Numbered from the stretch's first letter, positions 1 to 12,900 are shown. The stretch is 64,000 nucleotides of DNA from Saccharina japonica (GCA_008828725.1 MEHQ01000233.1:161321-225320); one strand, 5' to 3'. A program made the numbers and translations. Notes: a model not told the origin generated them from the letters alone.

Positions 1-17
1 GGGGGGGCTGCGGGGTT

Positions 18-79
18 CTACCGTAGGAGAAACACGTTAATTGCGATATGTGGGCGACTTGGTACGTTTCCTTCCATTT
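18..79 (-). CDS. Gene 1 exon 8 (C-terminal)
   Basis: After acceptor CCGGTAG the exon completes the split codon as Glu and reads MEGNVPSRPHIAINVFLLR to TAG at 20-18. The 67-bp intron before it is the shortest in the window. If exon 7 stayed in its first frame, the alternative end would be the TAA at 39-37. Confidence 0.4.
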
Positions 80-2996
80 CTACCGGAGGGGCGGCGCATC
101 ATGCGATCGAGCCCGTGGCTGAAATACGTGGAGCAACGAACCTTACCTGAAAACGGCCGAGCAAGCGAAACGTGCGGGCCTACTGCAGGAACGAGTGAGC
201 CGGTGATTTGTAAAACCGATTCGAAAAATTCCAAGGTCGGTGGCTGATCCACATCGCGGGTCGAGATGCATGAGACCCAACGGCACCTCGGTCGACGCCT
301 TGGCCAGCTCCGTGAGGGTGAGCAAGAGCTCCTTTTGCAAGGCCTCGCTCCCACCGCTGCCGTCCGCCCCGCCCCCGCCCTCGCCGGCCCCGAGTATTTC
401 GGTCTGCAGCCCGCGAACGCGCTCGTCGACGGCGTTCTTGCCTGTCTCCAGGGCCTGGCAAATTGAAAACAGGCGATCGCCGACGTGGGGATCGTAAGCA
501 GTTGTCCCGGCACCGTCTGCGCCGTTCGGCATGACGGCGCACACCTGGGCATTAGGTATGTCTGAGAAGTACAAGTGGTGCATGGGGTACTCTGGCCCAG
601 CAAAGAAAGGTCCACCGCATGCTCTCGTTGATTATCGTAAAAACAAATACGCGTCGGAAGCGGCACCGCCTGTGACGTGGGTAGTGCGTGCGGGGACGAT
701 GTGCCGCTCAACGTCACTATTCACTCGAGCGGGCGCGTGTGTACACGTGATCTAGTGGTCCGCCTACCATATACCTGGTAGCGTTTTTAGGGCTTCCTCG
801 TGAGTAATCTGCACCAAAACGCATAGTATTTGCGTGCAACATTCCAACTCCAGGTTTGGCTTCAGGTTATCTTCCGAAGCACCCGATCGGCCCCTGGCCC
901 CGCCGTGAAATAAAGTAGATAGCTGAGCACCGACAGCGGCAGGAAGCTCGGCCAGGGCAGTCTTAGCATGAAACGGACATCGCGCGATCAATTACGTACC
1001 AACAACCGGAACAACAGCAGTCTGCTGCCGCGATGTACGTAGTGCGGGGCGGTCAAGCATGCTGAGAGTATTGTTGTACCGGCGACGCCGTGGAGAGGAA
1101 GGCGATAACAAACCTACCGTACCCACAATCGCTGTACCGTAGTCCCTTTTTCGGTCGTTGCGTACCTCAACGTCGTTTCCAAGACGTTGAACTAGTCGCT
1201 GGGCTGCCAGAAGCTCGGCCCTGGCGATGTCGTGATCCAGGGCTGCTATCTCACAAGGAATGGCCTCCAACTCTGCAGTCAACTTGGGCGCGAACGAAGA
1301 ATCATATTTGTACCCAGCAGCGGTAGGGGAGACAGGAAAAATTAGCAAAAATGGGGCGAACCAACCTTATAACCGGACTGGTAGGGGAAAACGGTACTGG
1401 AGAACATAGGCAGTCGTGCAGTGCTGCTGTGGTGCAGAAAGTAGCACCTTGGGAACTAACATTGACAATACCGCCTCCTCAAAATATAAAACCCGTCCGC
1501 TCTATTGAGCACGTGGCCGTGCCTCAAGTTCCCAGCAGTTGAGAATATATTCAGCGACAACGACCCGTTTCTCGTTTAGGAAACCTGACCTCTCGGAGCC
1601 TGTCCATCTGGAGAAGGTGCGCGCCCTCCCTTCCCACCGCTTCCTCCAGTGCCTTACGGATGCAACAAGTCGGGGGGAGATGGGATGTTTGGTCTAGGCG
1701 TTGCAGCTGCAGCAATAAGATATTGGTAGAACTTGCCGATGGCCCAGGAGAACACGCCATTGAATTTACTCGTAGCACCGTGGCAGTGAGGATACAAGCA
1801 AAAACTAAACAACCACGGTATTTATCGAGTGTTCACCCGGGCTTGCGTAGTATCGCAGGGTGTTTTGAGCTTGGTTGCAGGAAATCAACAGGGGTCGAGA
1901 CCGTGTGTCACGGCATGAGTGTCGTAGTGCTCACCGCACACAGCGAACCTTGAAAATTGATGCACGATTTAGTGTGTTAGCACCAGTGTTAGCTCCGGTA
2001 GCGGCCACTACTGAAGGCTGCACAACAACTACAGCACATTGCTTTCGTTTTTCTCGGCTCCAAGCACACCCCCCCCCTTCAACCATTCCCACCCCCGTTT
2101 GCCCGTCTACTGCCTAACCCGCGGCGCGCATGTGCAATCAGAGCGCCCCCCTGCCCGCCCGACCTCCCTCCCTCCTACTCACAGCGATGTTCGCCCGAAT
2201 GTCTGCGAGTGACCCCCTCCACCGACGTAGCTGCTTGAGAGCGTTCGAGCGGTGGGCGTTGATAGCCTTCGTGCCAGACACCTCGCACAACGTCCCGTGC
2301 AGGGCATGTGGCGAGCACTGCAGCTGCAGATGCGTCCGGATGACACGCGCAAGCCACGAATCGCCGGGGACGCCGGGGGGAGACGCCGGGAGCGGAAATC
2401 GGAAGCAGCACGGCAAAACGTGGGTCCTCCACTACACCGCGGTCTACGAGACACGGACCGTGCACCGACGGGAAGTGAAGAATGAAGAATGAAGTTCGAG
2501 CCGCCGCTAGACACCTTGCCGTGTTCGTCGCTACCGACTGTGCGCCCACATGAGGCGGGGGAAGTAATGGCATTGATCAAGCACCATCTACTGTGTGTAC
2601 TATATATGTAAACGGGTCGAAGAGGTGTCATACGAAGCGTACCAATCGACGGATGCCATCCTGGCTGACTCTCCAGAACGGGTTTCCTGTTGCGATGCCC
2701 AGGCGTGTTCGCAAAAAGTGATCGAACCTGCGAGATAAGTCCGAACAGGCAATAGGGGAAATGGGTGGAGATACAGAGAACAGGATAGGGGGGGAGAGAA
2801 AGAGAGAGGGCGTGGTCACTTTTTCGCGAAGGAATCGCTGGAGGATCGGCAACAACCGAAACAGGTTTGATTGGTGCTGGTTACCCCTGTTTCACTGCGA
2901 GGTGCTTTCCGCAAACCCCTCGAGGAGGCTCAGCGCTAGAGAACGTACGCCGCAGCTGGTTAGCAGTGCTGCCAAGTCTGCCGAGACGCTTCCCAT
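18..2996 (-). CDS. Gene 1: unrecognised coiled-coil protein, eight exons
   Basis: The gene was assembled by splice-phase matching, with exons (5'->3' on the minus strand) 2996-2896, 2727-2643, 2323-2183, 1652-1590, 1282-1166, 961-775, 561-147 and 79-18. Introns run GT...AG with donors GTGAAA, GTACGC, GTGAGT, GTCAGG, GTACGC, GTATAT and GTAAGG. The product is about 389 aa after allowing for one extra base near 256-262. The N-terminus (MGSVSADLAALL...) is short and helical. The middle (exons 3-6) is rich in Leu/Ala/Glu/Arg heptad-like sequence, such as ALEEAVGREGAHLLQMDRL running straight into LTAELEAIPCEIAALD across a splice junction, which looks like a coiled coil. A Gly-rich linker (GAGEGGGGADGSGG) sits in exon 7 between two more helical stretches. 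No catalytic motif is visible and I do not recognise the family. A cytoskeletal or complex-scaffold role (augmin/HAUS-like subunits have this look) is speculation. It is divergently transcribed from gene 2. Confidence 0.6.
147..561 (-). CDS. Gene 1 exon 7, with an apparent +1 frame break
   Basis: From acceptor TTCTCAG the frame reads IPNAQVCAVMPNGADG through to ...STEVPLGLMHLDPR. From about 256-262 the coding look moves to another frame (VDQPPTLEFFESVLQITG), which stays open to the GTAAGG donor. One surplus base reconciles the frames and makes the whole gene a multiple of three. It may be an assembly error or a true lesion. Confidence 0.55.
775..961 (-). CDS. Gene 1 exon 6
   Basis: Sixty-two codons plus one base. 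It begins TALAELPAAVGAQLSTLF and ends EEALKTLP before GTATAT. The single left-over base is completed by the two leading bases of exon 7. Confidence 0.6.
1166..1282 (-). CDS. Gene 1 exon 5
   Basis: Thirty-nine codons, phase 0 at both ends, with acceptor CCCAAG and donor GTACGC. It encodes an Ala/Leu/Glu-rich coiled-coil-like segment containing RAELLAAQRLVQRLGNDVE. Confidence 0.6.
1590..1652 (-). CDS. Gene 1 exon 4
   Basis: This is a 21-codon phase-0/phase-0 exon with heptad-like Leu spacing. The donor is GTCAGG, which is used again in gene 4. The acceptor (CCGTAAG) is weak. Confidence 0.5.
2183..2323 (-). CDS. Gene 1 exon 3
   Basis: It encodes a basic helical stretch (NALKQLRRWRGSLADIRANI) and ends with a strong GTGAGT donor in phase 0. 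The 5' boundary is uncertain, because two CTGCAG acceptors lie six bases apart and both keep the frame. Confidence 0.55.
2643..2727 (-). CDS. Gene 1 exon 2
   Basis: The acceptor TCTCGCAG precedes one base plus 28 codons (FDHFLRTRLGIATGNPFW...), ending in phase 0 at TTG|GTACGC. Confidence 0.55.
2896..2996 (-). CDS. Gene 1 exon 1 (start exon)
   Basis: An ATG at 2996-2994 opens MGSVSADLAALLTSCGVRSL and stays open for 33 codons plus two bases, ending CA|GTGAAA. The split codon completes as CAG with the first base of exon 2, so the phases agree. No upstream in-frame exon was found, which supports this as the start. Confidence 0.5.
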
Positions 2997-3820
2997 ATCT
3001 CAACTATTGTTCTGACATACTTTCCACCTGTCACCGCAGCTGCAATGCCTTGCCGACGAAAAATTCAATCGACCGGCCCAGGAACGATTAGCATCTACGC
3101 GGAGCAACCGCACAGCCTTCACCAATCCGATCATACACGTTGCACACAGGCATTGACGGTCGTATTCTCGCCTGTGCTTGGGCAGCTTCTGCCCGTCGAA
3201 TGCGAACGTTCGCTGGCCATTGGCCTGGGACACGGTTGACGATACCTGACGGCAAGAGCATGGCCAAAATCATCGGACAAGGGAACTGTCCGGTGAAAGC
3301 CTGGTGCAGGTGGAAGTAATCCGACGGACACGAAGCATTAGTTTCTCGCTATGTTTTTTTTTCTTCGATGGTCTCGTTTCTTCTATTCTACTTTTTTTCC
3401 GGAATGAACGCCGTTAAGTATCAACCAATTATCATTAATATGTATCGTAGCGCAGAGAGGGAAATATACACTACCGGTAAACATGGGCAGGGGACACGCC
3501 CCTATCCTCTCCAGAAGGAGCGAGATATAACACGAAATTAACTACCAGCATTGGCAGCGCTGGCAAGGGATACCCTGCAGGGGGGCTGATGTCTTGCACG
3601 ACACGCGACAGCGGCTGCCCAGGGAAGTTTGCCGCCTGGTACCAAGAGCAAGAGGCGGAAAAAAAAGTTACCCTGCTACAAGTGTTGGCATACGATATGC
3701 ATTTCATTGCTGACCTTCGCATCGCTGACGCCACGGGCGACGCTACGGAACACGAGCTCCACCTCGGCATGCGCCGCTGATGCAAGCTCGGCGTTCTGCC
3801 GTCACGCGCCGATTCAAAAC
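2997..3820. promoter_or_regulatory. Divergent intergenic region between genes 1 and 2
   Basis: These 824 bp separate the proposed start codons of two head-to-head genes, so they should carry both promoters. T-rich tracts occur at 3353-3395. No TATA box or other element can be named with confidence. A 63-codon open frame (3589-3780) lies inside it. Confidence 0.35.
3589..3780 (+). CDS. Small ORF, possible 5' exon or upstream ORF of gene 2
   Basis: ATG to TGA, 63 codons, with a composition that looks coding (KFAAWYQEQEAEKKVTLLQV, then Asp/Glu/His-rich sequence). It sits 40 bp upstream of the gene 2 start in a different frame, and no good donor joins the two. It could be a short independent protein, an upstream ORF or a decayed exon. 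Not recognised. Confidence 0.25.
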   Translation: MSCTTRDSGCPGKFAAWYQEQEAEKKVTLLQVLAYDMHFIADLRIADATGDATEHELHLGMRR

Positions 3821-3970
3821 ATGCACGAAATGGAGGAGGGGGGGAGGGAGGACAGACGGCGGCGTGATGAGGCGGAGTGGTCGACGTTCCCGTGGAAACC
3901 CGTGATAGCCGACGTAATTCAGAAGTTACTGAAGTCTATGACCTTGGACGAGCTCAACCAGCGGATGGGG
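3821..3970 (+). CDS. Gene 2 exon 1
   Basis: Fifty codons from ATG at 3821 to GGG|GTGAGT. The first 17 residues are Glu/Arg-rich (MHEMEEGGREDRRRRDEAEW). The start is inferred. An acceptor near 3879 could instead make this an internal exon. Confidence 0.5.
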
Positions 3971-6900
3971 GTGAGTGTGACCGTCAGTGACGGCAGTTAG
4001 CTTGGCGCCTGCGTGGTGTATTTTCGTTTCGGATTATAAACGAACCTGGCAATTATACTTACTACTAACAGTAGTTTATTTACATCTGTTTTTTACTTTT
4101 TTCATACGTTTTAGTTTAGATATTAATATAGTCTATGTATTTAGTTATTGTTATCAATATTATTATTATTTTTGTTAGTATTTCGTAGTCATGTTATTCT
4201 CTTGCTATTCTACTCTTTTACTTATTCATATTTACTTACAGTATTTACGTACGAAGTATTTGCGTACTTGTCGATTTCCGTTTCACGTCGTATCTATCAC
4301 AGTACTATTTTGCCTATGCACGAAATTTCGTACCGGTACCAGGTATGTACTCATTCATGTACTAACTTATTCACGTATCTACGTATTCACTTATAAGTGA
4401 ATAAGAGAAAGTTATGTGAATACGTGAATAAGTGGATATGTGAATACACATAGTAAAATACTTGCTAATTTATTCATGTACTTATTCACTTAATCACTTA
4501 TGAATTCTAATCCTTTTACTATTCTACGTATTCACGTGTTCCCGAATATAATTATTTACTTGCTTACATATTTTACTTATTCGCTTAGTTTCTTACGTGC
4601 ACACAAATTCACATTTTTCTAATTCACATATTCACTTATTCACATACTTAAGGTTTTTTACAATTATTCACTCTTTTACTTCACTTTCTTATTTACTTCC
4701 AACTGCAGTAATTTATTCACATATTCACTTATTCACAGACCGGTACTCATTTACTGATGAACTTATTCACTTCATTGCTTATCGGATATTTACTTACACT
4801 ACCGGCCCTCTCATATGTGTCCCACAAGAAACTCAGCCTAAACATTACGGGGGAAAAAAGAAAGTCGACAGCTATTATACTGAAGTTAGTGTGGGACACA
4901 CCCCTTTATCAAATAAGAAAGTCAGCCTAAGCTCGATTTCTGCTTTCTTATGAGCGGGCCGGTACTGTACCTGTTTATTTACTTGACTGACGGACTCACT
5001 TACTTACTGGCTTTTACTTACGTATTTACTTATTTTCGTATGACTCCTTTTATTAACCTAATCACTCAATTACCCAATTACTTAATATTGATTCCCTATT
5101 TGCTTAATTCCTTATTCACTTGATTACTCGTTTTTTGTTTGTTTGCAGTACCCTTGGTTTGCTTATTTTTTGTGGATTTTCATATTTACTTGTTTATTTT
5201 TTTACCTTTTTGCATATTCACTTTTTTCATATTTACTTATTTAAATAGAGTTACTTAGTTACTTTTTTCTCACTTACTTATCTACTTTTATACGCATTCA
5301 AATGTTTGATTTTTCACTTGGTTACTCACTGCCTTTTGTGCTTACTACTGTTCGAAGTGAGTACGAGTATTTACGTATTTGTTCACGAACTGGGGTATTT
5401 GTTTAGGTTTTCATTTTTCGCAAGACGCCTCAGTTGTGAGATTGGGGGACGGCTTGGCGTTGTGTGAAGAACTTGAGTATTTTTTTACTTGCCTACAAAC
5501 AAATCATACCGATAAAAAATTGTCCTCAGCAGTGAGGTCGAGATTTGTTTTCATTTGACTCTGTGTTATACATACGAGTGGCATTTTGTTACTGTCTTAC
5601 GCGTTTCTTTTTTGTTTTGCTGTAATATCTCGTTTGTGCTATTAGGTTGTGATTAATATATGCATGTGTCCCTGTGCTCTTTGTTTTCTGTGCGTAGTGT
5701 TTTCAGTATTATTTATGTTGATGTATCCTCTCTCCCTCTCTCCCTCCCTCCCTCCCTCCCTCCCCCCCTCCCACCCTTGTTTTCCATTGCTCGTGTTATT
5801 TCTATGCACCCGGTTGTTTACTTCGTTTTTCGTTATTTTATTGTACCGCTCTCTCTCTCTCCCACCGCCAGATGTACGAACTACCACCGGAACCCGAGAT
5901 CAGCCAGCTAACGGGGGAGGACGGGATGGACTTCCCGCCGCCTTGGGCCCCCCCTCCGGAGGACCTGTGGGTTATCCCCGCTACGGTTGTCCAAGCAGTT
6001 TTAGACGTTCCCGACGAGGTGGCTATGGCCAGAGTGCCAGAGGTGAGCTGATTCATGGTGTGCGGTATGGGGTGGGGGGGTATCATGCCTCTACCTGAGG
6101 CGCATGGTACGGTAGCCTGCATGCAGGTGCACCATGTGTTTTCGGAGGTTGGTCACTTGACGAGCTCTATATATACCCACACCCAAAAAAAAAACGATTT
6201 TGGACGGAAACAAAAAAGTACAACAGAGTATCATACCCAATGAGCAATCTCATGGCCTACTCTTAAGTATACAACGAAAAGTATTGCAACACGAAAAAAA
6301 TATATATGAAATTCCGACGGTTTTCGGTTAAGGAGCCTTTAATAAATCGTTCAGAAAACGTTTCAGCCAAAAAAAGGTATACCTTATACCTCTATCGTAC
6401 ATAGCACGCGTCCTGACGTGTGGTGAGGTTAAGGTTACGTTTCTATTACGGGGGACCATAGTAAACACTAGTAAATAGAACCTACGACTAGTGCTACGGT
6501 AGAGGTAGCACTTTTCGGCTGAATGGTTTTCTGAACGATCGGGCTCCCTAAACCAAATTTGTCGGACCTTGATGTTTCAGAGTATACTACGGTCATGAGA
6601 TTTCGCATCCGGCAAAACTTTTAGTTTCCTCCAAAATAATTTTGTTCGGTGAGGTATGACGCTCCCTAAGTGAAGAGCTCTCAGAAAAAACATGGTGCAC
6701 CTCTATCGTAGTAGCATGTGTAGACGGTAGACACAAAAAACCTATACATTTTCCTATTATTAGTAACAGTATTTGGTCCTGTTTACTATGGTCCACCGTT
6801 ATATTAGTCACATGAGAAGCTCTACGTATACCACAGCAGTCGTATATACATATATAATACATGCATACGTACCTCACCCGAAACCCGATTTTATGGGAGA

Positions 6901-9900
6901 TAACTATTGCAGGGGACCATATAGTACATAGGGACGTACTACGGTATACACAAACACCTATATATTTACCTGTTTTCACTTTTACGGTCGCCCCGGTGGG
7001 CTAGCAGGTAACCACGAAGCCTGTTAGCGTCGGGATCGCGAGTTCGAGCCCCGCCAAGTGCATGCTCCTAGGGACTAGTCTTGCAAAAAATATCTTGAAC
7101 AGCGGAAAGCGCGAGAGCGTGAGTTAGCAAAATTCGATGGAAATCGACGAGCGTTGGGAAGGCTGAATGAACCCTCTGCGCGATAAAAATCAAGGCGAGA
7201 ACCGTAGTGGGGGAGGAGGGAGAGGAGCCTACTTTTGTGACCCCGGGTCTGAGTTACGACTAGGGAGGGAGGAAGACGGAAGTGCGAAGATAATAAATGG
7301 GATGGGCCAAGGGTGCACAAAAAAAAAAGTTATCGACACCACACACCCCCCCCCCCCTATATTGAAGGGAAGAAACCGGACCGTTGTGATCCCAGAAAAC
7401 AATAAGTCAAGTTTTTTTTTTTATCCCCCCCCCCCCCACCCCGACCAGCGAAAAAAAAATATGGGGGGGTCTCTAAAACCAAGTAAAAAAAAGGGAACAA
7501 AAAACGAAAAAAAAATGTTTTTTGCTCATTTCGTCCTGTGATCACAGCGATCCGGTTTGTTTTTCATTCTGACCTTCCTAGGTGTGTGGTGTCGTTTTCT
7601 TTTTTTTTTGTGCACCCTTGGATGGGCGGGAAAAAAAAAAAACTATGACGGAGGACCGTAGTGACCTACGGTTCGTACACGAACCTATGTGTTTACCTAT
7701 TTTCACTACTATGGAGGACCGTAGTACATAGGACCGAATATTGGTAGTAAAAATAGGTAAATTTTATACCTGGTAGGTGTTTGTGTCTACCGTGGGTCCT
7801 ATTTACTGTACGTAGTCCTCCGTAATAACAATATTTGGTCCTGTTTACTGTGGTCAACCGTAATATTCACCAATCCGATCTGGATAAGGCCATCTGGCCA
7901 TACAAACCCTGTAGAGTATATAGTAAGTATCTTCGGGTTTCTGAACGACTCTTAAACCTCTGGATGCTTTTTATGTCGGGGCAGTTATTTCACCCCCCTA
8001 TTGTTGACACACGGGTGTGTACCTTCGGCTTGTTCATGCCTGATGATGTGGCCAGAAAGCGGGCGTGCCACAGCGCTTATTAGAGTTCCGTCTACCACAC
8101 CAACAGTTCGTGATTCTCTCCAGGTTGGCCGGCCGTGCGTCAGCATTTTCTCAGCGGAGGTGTATCTACGTACTACCCCCTGGCTTGACTGCGGGATGCT
8201 GCGGCTGGTTGGTTGGTTGGTTGGTTGTCGAAACTGGTCGAGATTCGAAAGGCACAGAACGAGACAGCAGTGCACGAATCCCCCCAACTGAAAGGTTGCG
8301 TTTCACTTGCTGGTAGCTACAGCGTCTCACAATCAACCACAGCCGCCCACGAATGAACTTAGATGGTTGCTCGTGTGGAGTGTGTGAGGGCGTTAGGTGC
8401 GCGACCTCACAGCAGTCGTAGGCAGCCAGAAACGACTCATCACGAGCTATTTTTGTGAACTCCAGGTGGTTGGCCAGCAGCACCAAGTAGAAAAATCGGA
8501 GACAAATGCTTTGTTTGCGTGCGCCGGGGCCTATTCCGGGAGGCCACAGTAAAAACGGACCTACGGCACACTCAAACACCTACATATTTACACATTTTTG
8601 CCATCAATATTTGGTCCTAATTGCTATATGGTCCCCCGTACTAGTCCTGCTGTACGGTCGCTACATCGCTGATACAAAAGGGCCCCCATCGAGCGTTTGC
8701 TGCTTTTCTCGCGGGTCGTGTAGGCCCTTAAGCTGACGTCCCCGAAAACAGCATTGACGGGGAAATCACGGTCCCGTGAGAGATACCTGGTACAGTCGTA
8801 CATGTTTGGGCTCAGAAAAAGGGCACAATAAGGCATACCGTTCCTTGATTCTCACTGCACGTTTGGGGCAGTTTTGTGAAACCGAGGAAATAGGGATCTT
8901 GTCTGCACTATTTTCGAGTCGTTCTATGTTTTGGCGAAACGCCTACACGCGCTTGCTTACTCGGCAACACATTTTCTGGGAGTTGCGCTGTGATAAGGTC
9001 TTCATTCAGTACGTACGAAGTCTACTGGTCCGTGATTACTACAAAATATCAGAACAAAAAAACGTATTGATGCACAAAAATAGTTGTAACATTCGAACAC
9101 AAGAATACTAAAAATATCAACACGATACAACGCAAAAGCACACAAACACTGAGCGTTGATGATTGTCCTGTCGACCCGAGCGACCATCCCACACAGCCAC
9201 CCACCCCACCCCACCCCACCCAATCCCACCCTACTCTACCCCACCCCACCCCCACCCACACCACCCACCCCACCCACCCCACTCCCCCAACCTCCACCCC
9301 ACCCCACCCCACCCCACCCCACCCCACCCCACCCACCCACTCACCCTACCCTACCCCTCCCCACCCCACCCCACCCTACCCCACCTCACCCTACCCTACC
9401 CCACCACACCCCACCCCACCCCATCCCCTAGGTGAAGGGTGTAGCTAGACCGGATCGGGACACAGTCGACTCAGTCCGTTTCATGGCCTGCGATGCGGCC
9501 AACGCGGTCCTTGCGCACATCCGCCAGCCGACGGTACCCGGACGGCCCTCAGCCCAGCCGCTCCCCGGCATGCCGCTGCACCGCCTTGAGGGCTATCTTC
9601 CCTTTTACTCTTTGGAGGAGGCGGTTGAAGATGTTACCGGGGCGGTGCTCAGCCGGGACGGCGTTTACATGCAAGGGCTGAGGCGGAGCACGAGGTTTCT
9701 TCAGGTGAGCAGGGGTGTCTAGGACGGGGGGGGGGGGGGGGTGATAGTGCTCGTTTTTTTGGGGGGGAAGAGGGCGGTTCTTAGTGCTGGTCTTCTTCAG
9801 GTTGACTTGGGCGTTTTAGTGCTGTAAAAATAATCCACTTTAATTTCAAGCACTGTAAGTAAAGCCCCTTTGGTACCGCAAAAAAAAATCAACATTCATT

Positions 9901-12900
9901 GCAAGTACTTTGGACTATTGTTCACTTTTTTAGTTCTAAGCAGTATTACCCTCATTTCGGTGCTGCATAAAAAGACCCCAAGTAGTATTAACCATTAAGG
10001 TAATGCAAAAAAAAATCCCCTTCAATTCCAAGTAGTGTTAACCATTTTGGTACAGCAAAATAAGACTCCAAGAAGTATTGAACATTATGGTAATTAAATA
10101 AAAACACTTTAATTCCAAGTAAGATTAACCATTTTGGTGCTACACAAACATAACTCCAGTAGGAAGTATTTAATAGTATAATTCCAAATACGCAGTATTA
10201 ACCATTTTGGTACTGCAAAAGTAAATCCACTTTAATTCCAAGTAATATTAACCATTTTGGTACTGCAGAAGAAAATCCACTTTAATTCCGAGTAGTATTA
10301 ACCATTATGGTACTGCAAGAAACAAAGTTCACTTTAATTCCAAGTACGTAGTATTAACCATTATGGTACGCAAAAAAACTCCAATTTAATTCCAAGTAGT
10401 ACTAACTACGTATGATATGATGGTACTGCAAAACTGAAGTCCCCTTTAATTTCAAGTAGTATGAACCATTTTGGTCCTTAAAAAAAACTCGACCTTAATT
10501 CCAAGTAGTACTAACTACAGTAGTATGGTACTGCACAATACAACTCCACTTTAATTCCAAGTAATATTAACCGTTTGGGTGCTGCAAGAAAACACTCGAC
10601 TTTAATTCCAAGTACTATAATATATGATCTCTTCTTGTACGGCAAACTACATTCCATTTTTGCTCCGAGTACTAGATAGACAGCTCTAGCAGATAGATCA
10701 CATAGATCATTCCCACTTCGTGATCTAGATATTTCAGGGCAGATAGATTCCTGATCTGTATGATCTGTACGATCTGGATAATCCAGCTCATACATATTCT
10801 GTGGGGTGTAGAAAATACTTCCTGGGTTGGATCTGTGCTACACAGCATTTCATAACGTCAGGCTAGGCTAGAGGATCTATTGATAGAAGATCTATCTGAT
10901 TTATCTGTACATGATCTGTCCGAGATGTGAAGGGAAGTACTGTAACCCTGTTGATACGTTGATACTACAGAAACAAACACCCCGTTTTGATTCCAAGTGC
11001 TGTTAACCCTCTTTAGACACCACAAAAACAAAAATTCCAGTTGGATTCCAAGCACTGCTTGCTGTAAACCCTCTCTTGGTACAACGTGAAATAAAACCTC
11101 AACCGTTATTCCGCGTTCATGATTTTATGGGCATCTCATTGCGTGTATCGATCTTTTCATGAAGAAGGGGAACATAATTTGGATGGATTCATCACTTGGT
11201 CTGATTTCCTTTGTCAAAAGGCACGGGGCAGGAGTACATGTTACATGTCACCCTTCCAGATTGGATGGATGAAACGTCGGTGAGGAGCAGGTAAAAGGTA
11301 CCATTTCAGTTTTGGTGTGTGTGTTCTTCACATTTAACCTTCTTTCCTACCCGTCGACTCCAGTAATGCATTATTGGTGCTTGTTGTCGAGTATTCAGGG
11401 ATGGTTGATAAGTACATAGTATATATATATGAATGGTATGGTTGAAATTAGAGCTGCACATTGTCAGATTGAAGATGGGATAATAATGTATAGTTATAAT
11501 TCTATTAATATCAACTGTGTTTATCAATGAAAAACATCCCGACTTTAACTCCAAGTGGTTTGTTCATGGAAAGTGTGTGCAGTGCTAAGTTTTGTTTTCA
11601 AGAGCATGGGTTCCCCTTCAAGCTAGGTGCATATATCTGTCTTTTGTAGCCGGACGGGAGGCGGGTGGGGGGGGGGGGGGGGTTGGGTTACCCTCCCGAG
11701 TTTGTTTCGTAGAGATGAGTTGGGAAGTCTACTGCAAGGGGGAGCGGGGGGTGTATGGTAGCCGATACTTGCTCACTTCAGGAGCTCAACAGGTCACAAA
11801 ATGTTGATATACGTACATATAATTTTCCTTTTTTCGCTAAATTAATTAATTAAATGTTTGTTACGGGTGGTCTAACAGAACCCACGATGCGATGGACCGA
11901 AAAAGCCATGTACCCCCCTATGTTTGCTCACCACATTTTTTTGTTTGTTTGTCCATCCCATTTATTATCTTCGCTCTTCCTTTCTCTCTCCTTCCTAGTC
12001 GTAACGCAGATCCGGGGTCACAAAGTAGGCTCTTCTCCCTCCTCCCCCACTACGGTTCTTGCCTTGCATTTTTATCGCGAGAAGATTTCAGCACTTTCCC
12101 TCGTCAACTTTCGTCGAAGTGTGCTTACCCACGCTATATTATGCGCTCTCGACAGTTGGTGTCATTTGAGAATGAAAATCTCCATACGAGGAGACTCGAA
12201 CCCCCGACCTCCAACGCTAACAGGCTTCGTGGCTACCTGTTAGACCACCGGGGCGACATTAGGTTATGATTACTACTTTTCCTTATATACTATTAAATAG
12301 TAGAGTATGCATGGTATACTGTAGGAGGGCACCCGGGTAACATACCCGGGTACAGCCAACCAACGAACGGATATATCACCCATATAGTACCGACCCCCCG
12401 ACACCATACCCGTCGTGTTATAAGTACCGCGTACTATGAGATAATGTATCATATACCCGGGTAGACGGGTAGCTATAGTACCTGATTCCGAAAGCTACCC
12501 GGGTACCTTTAGTGGCAACTCGGGGAATATAGCCGATGCTGATCGTATAAGTATTTCAATCGGTTGTTGACATACTATACCCGTTTACATTGATACGTTT
12601 GTACGAAGTCCGCATTCGTACCCGGGTAGCGAGTGTCTTCAATAGGGCCCCTGATACCTTACTACCTGGTATATCCGTTCCCTACCCGAAGTATACTGCC
12701 TGCCCGTCCCCAAATTAAAAAAGCGCTGAACATCGTCTGAAAGTTCAGGTAGAATACCCATACGATTTTAGTGGTCAACAGTAAACCCGTACCTGGAAAT
12801 ATACCTGGTACCCGTTCATGTTTACGTGCCTCTCTCCTGCTGTAAGAAAAGAAAAGCAATATCGTATTGTACCTAACGCTGTAAGTTTTTATTTCTGGTA

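Noticed and set aside
6987-7057. A functional tRNA gene
   Set aside because: A and B boxes are present, but no clean cloverleaf or anticodon arm can be drawn, and the same head is joined to a conserved non-tRNA body elsewhere, as in a SINE.
9156-9435. Pro/His-rich ORFs over the CCCAC array and their minus-strand Gly/Val/Trp counterparts
   Set aside because: Repeat translation only; the array is intronic.
9826-11100. CRISPR-like spacing of repeats
   Set aside because: Units are imperfect and contiguous with no unique spacers, and the genome is eukaryotic. This is a minisatellite.
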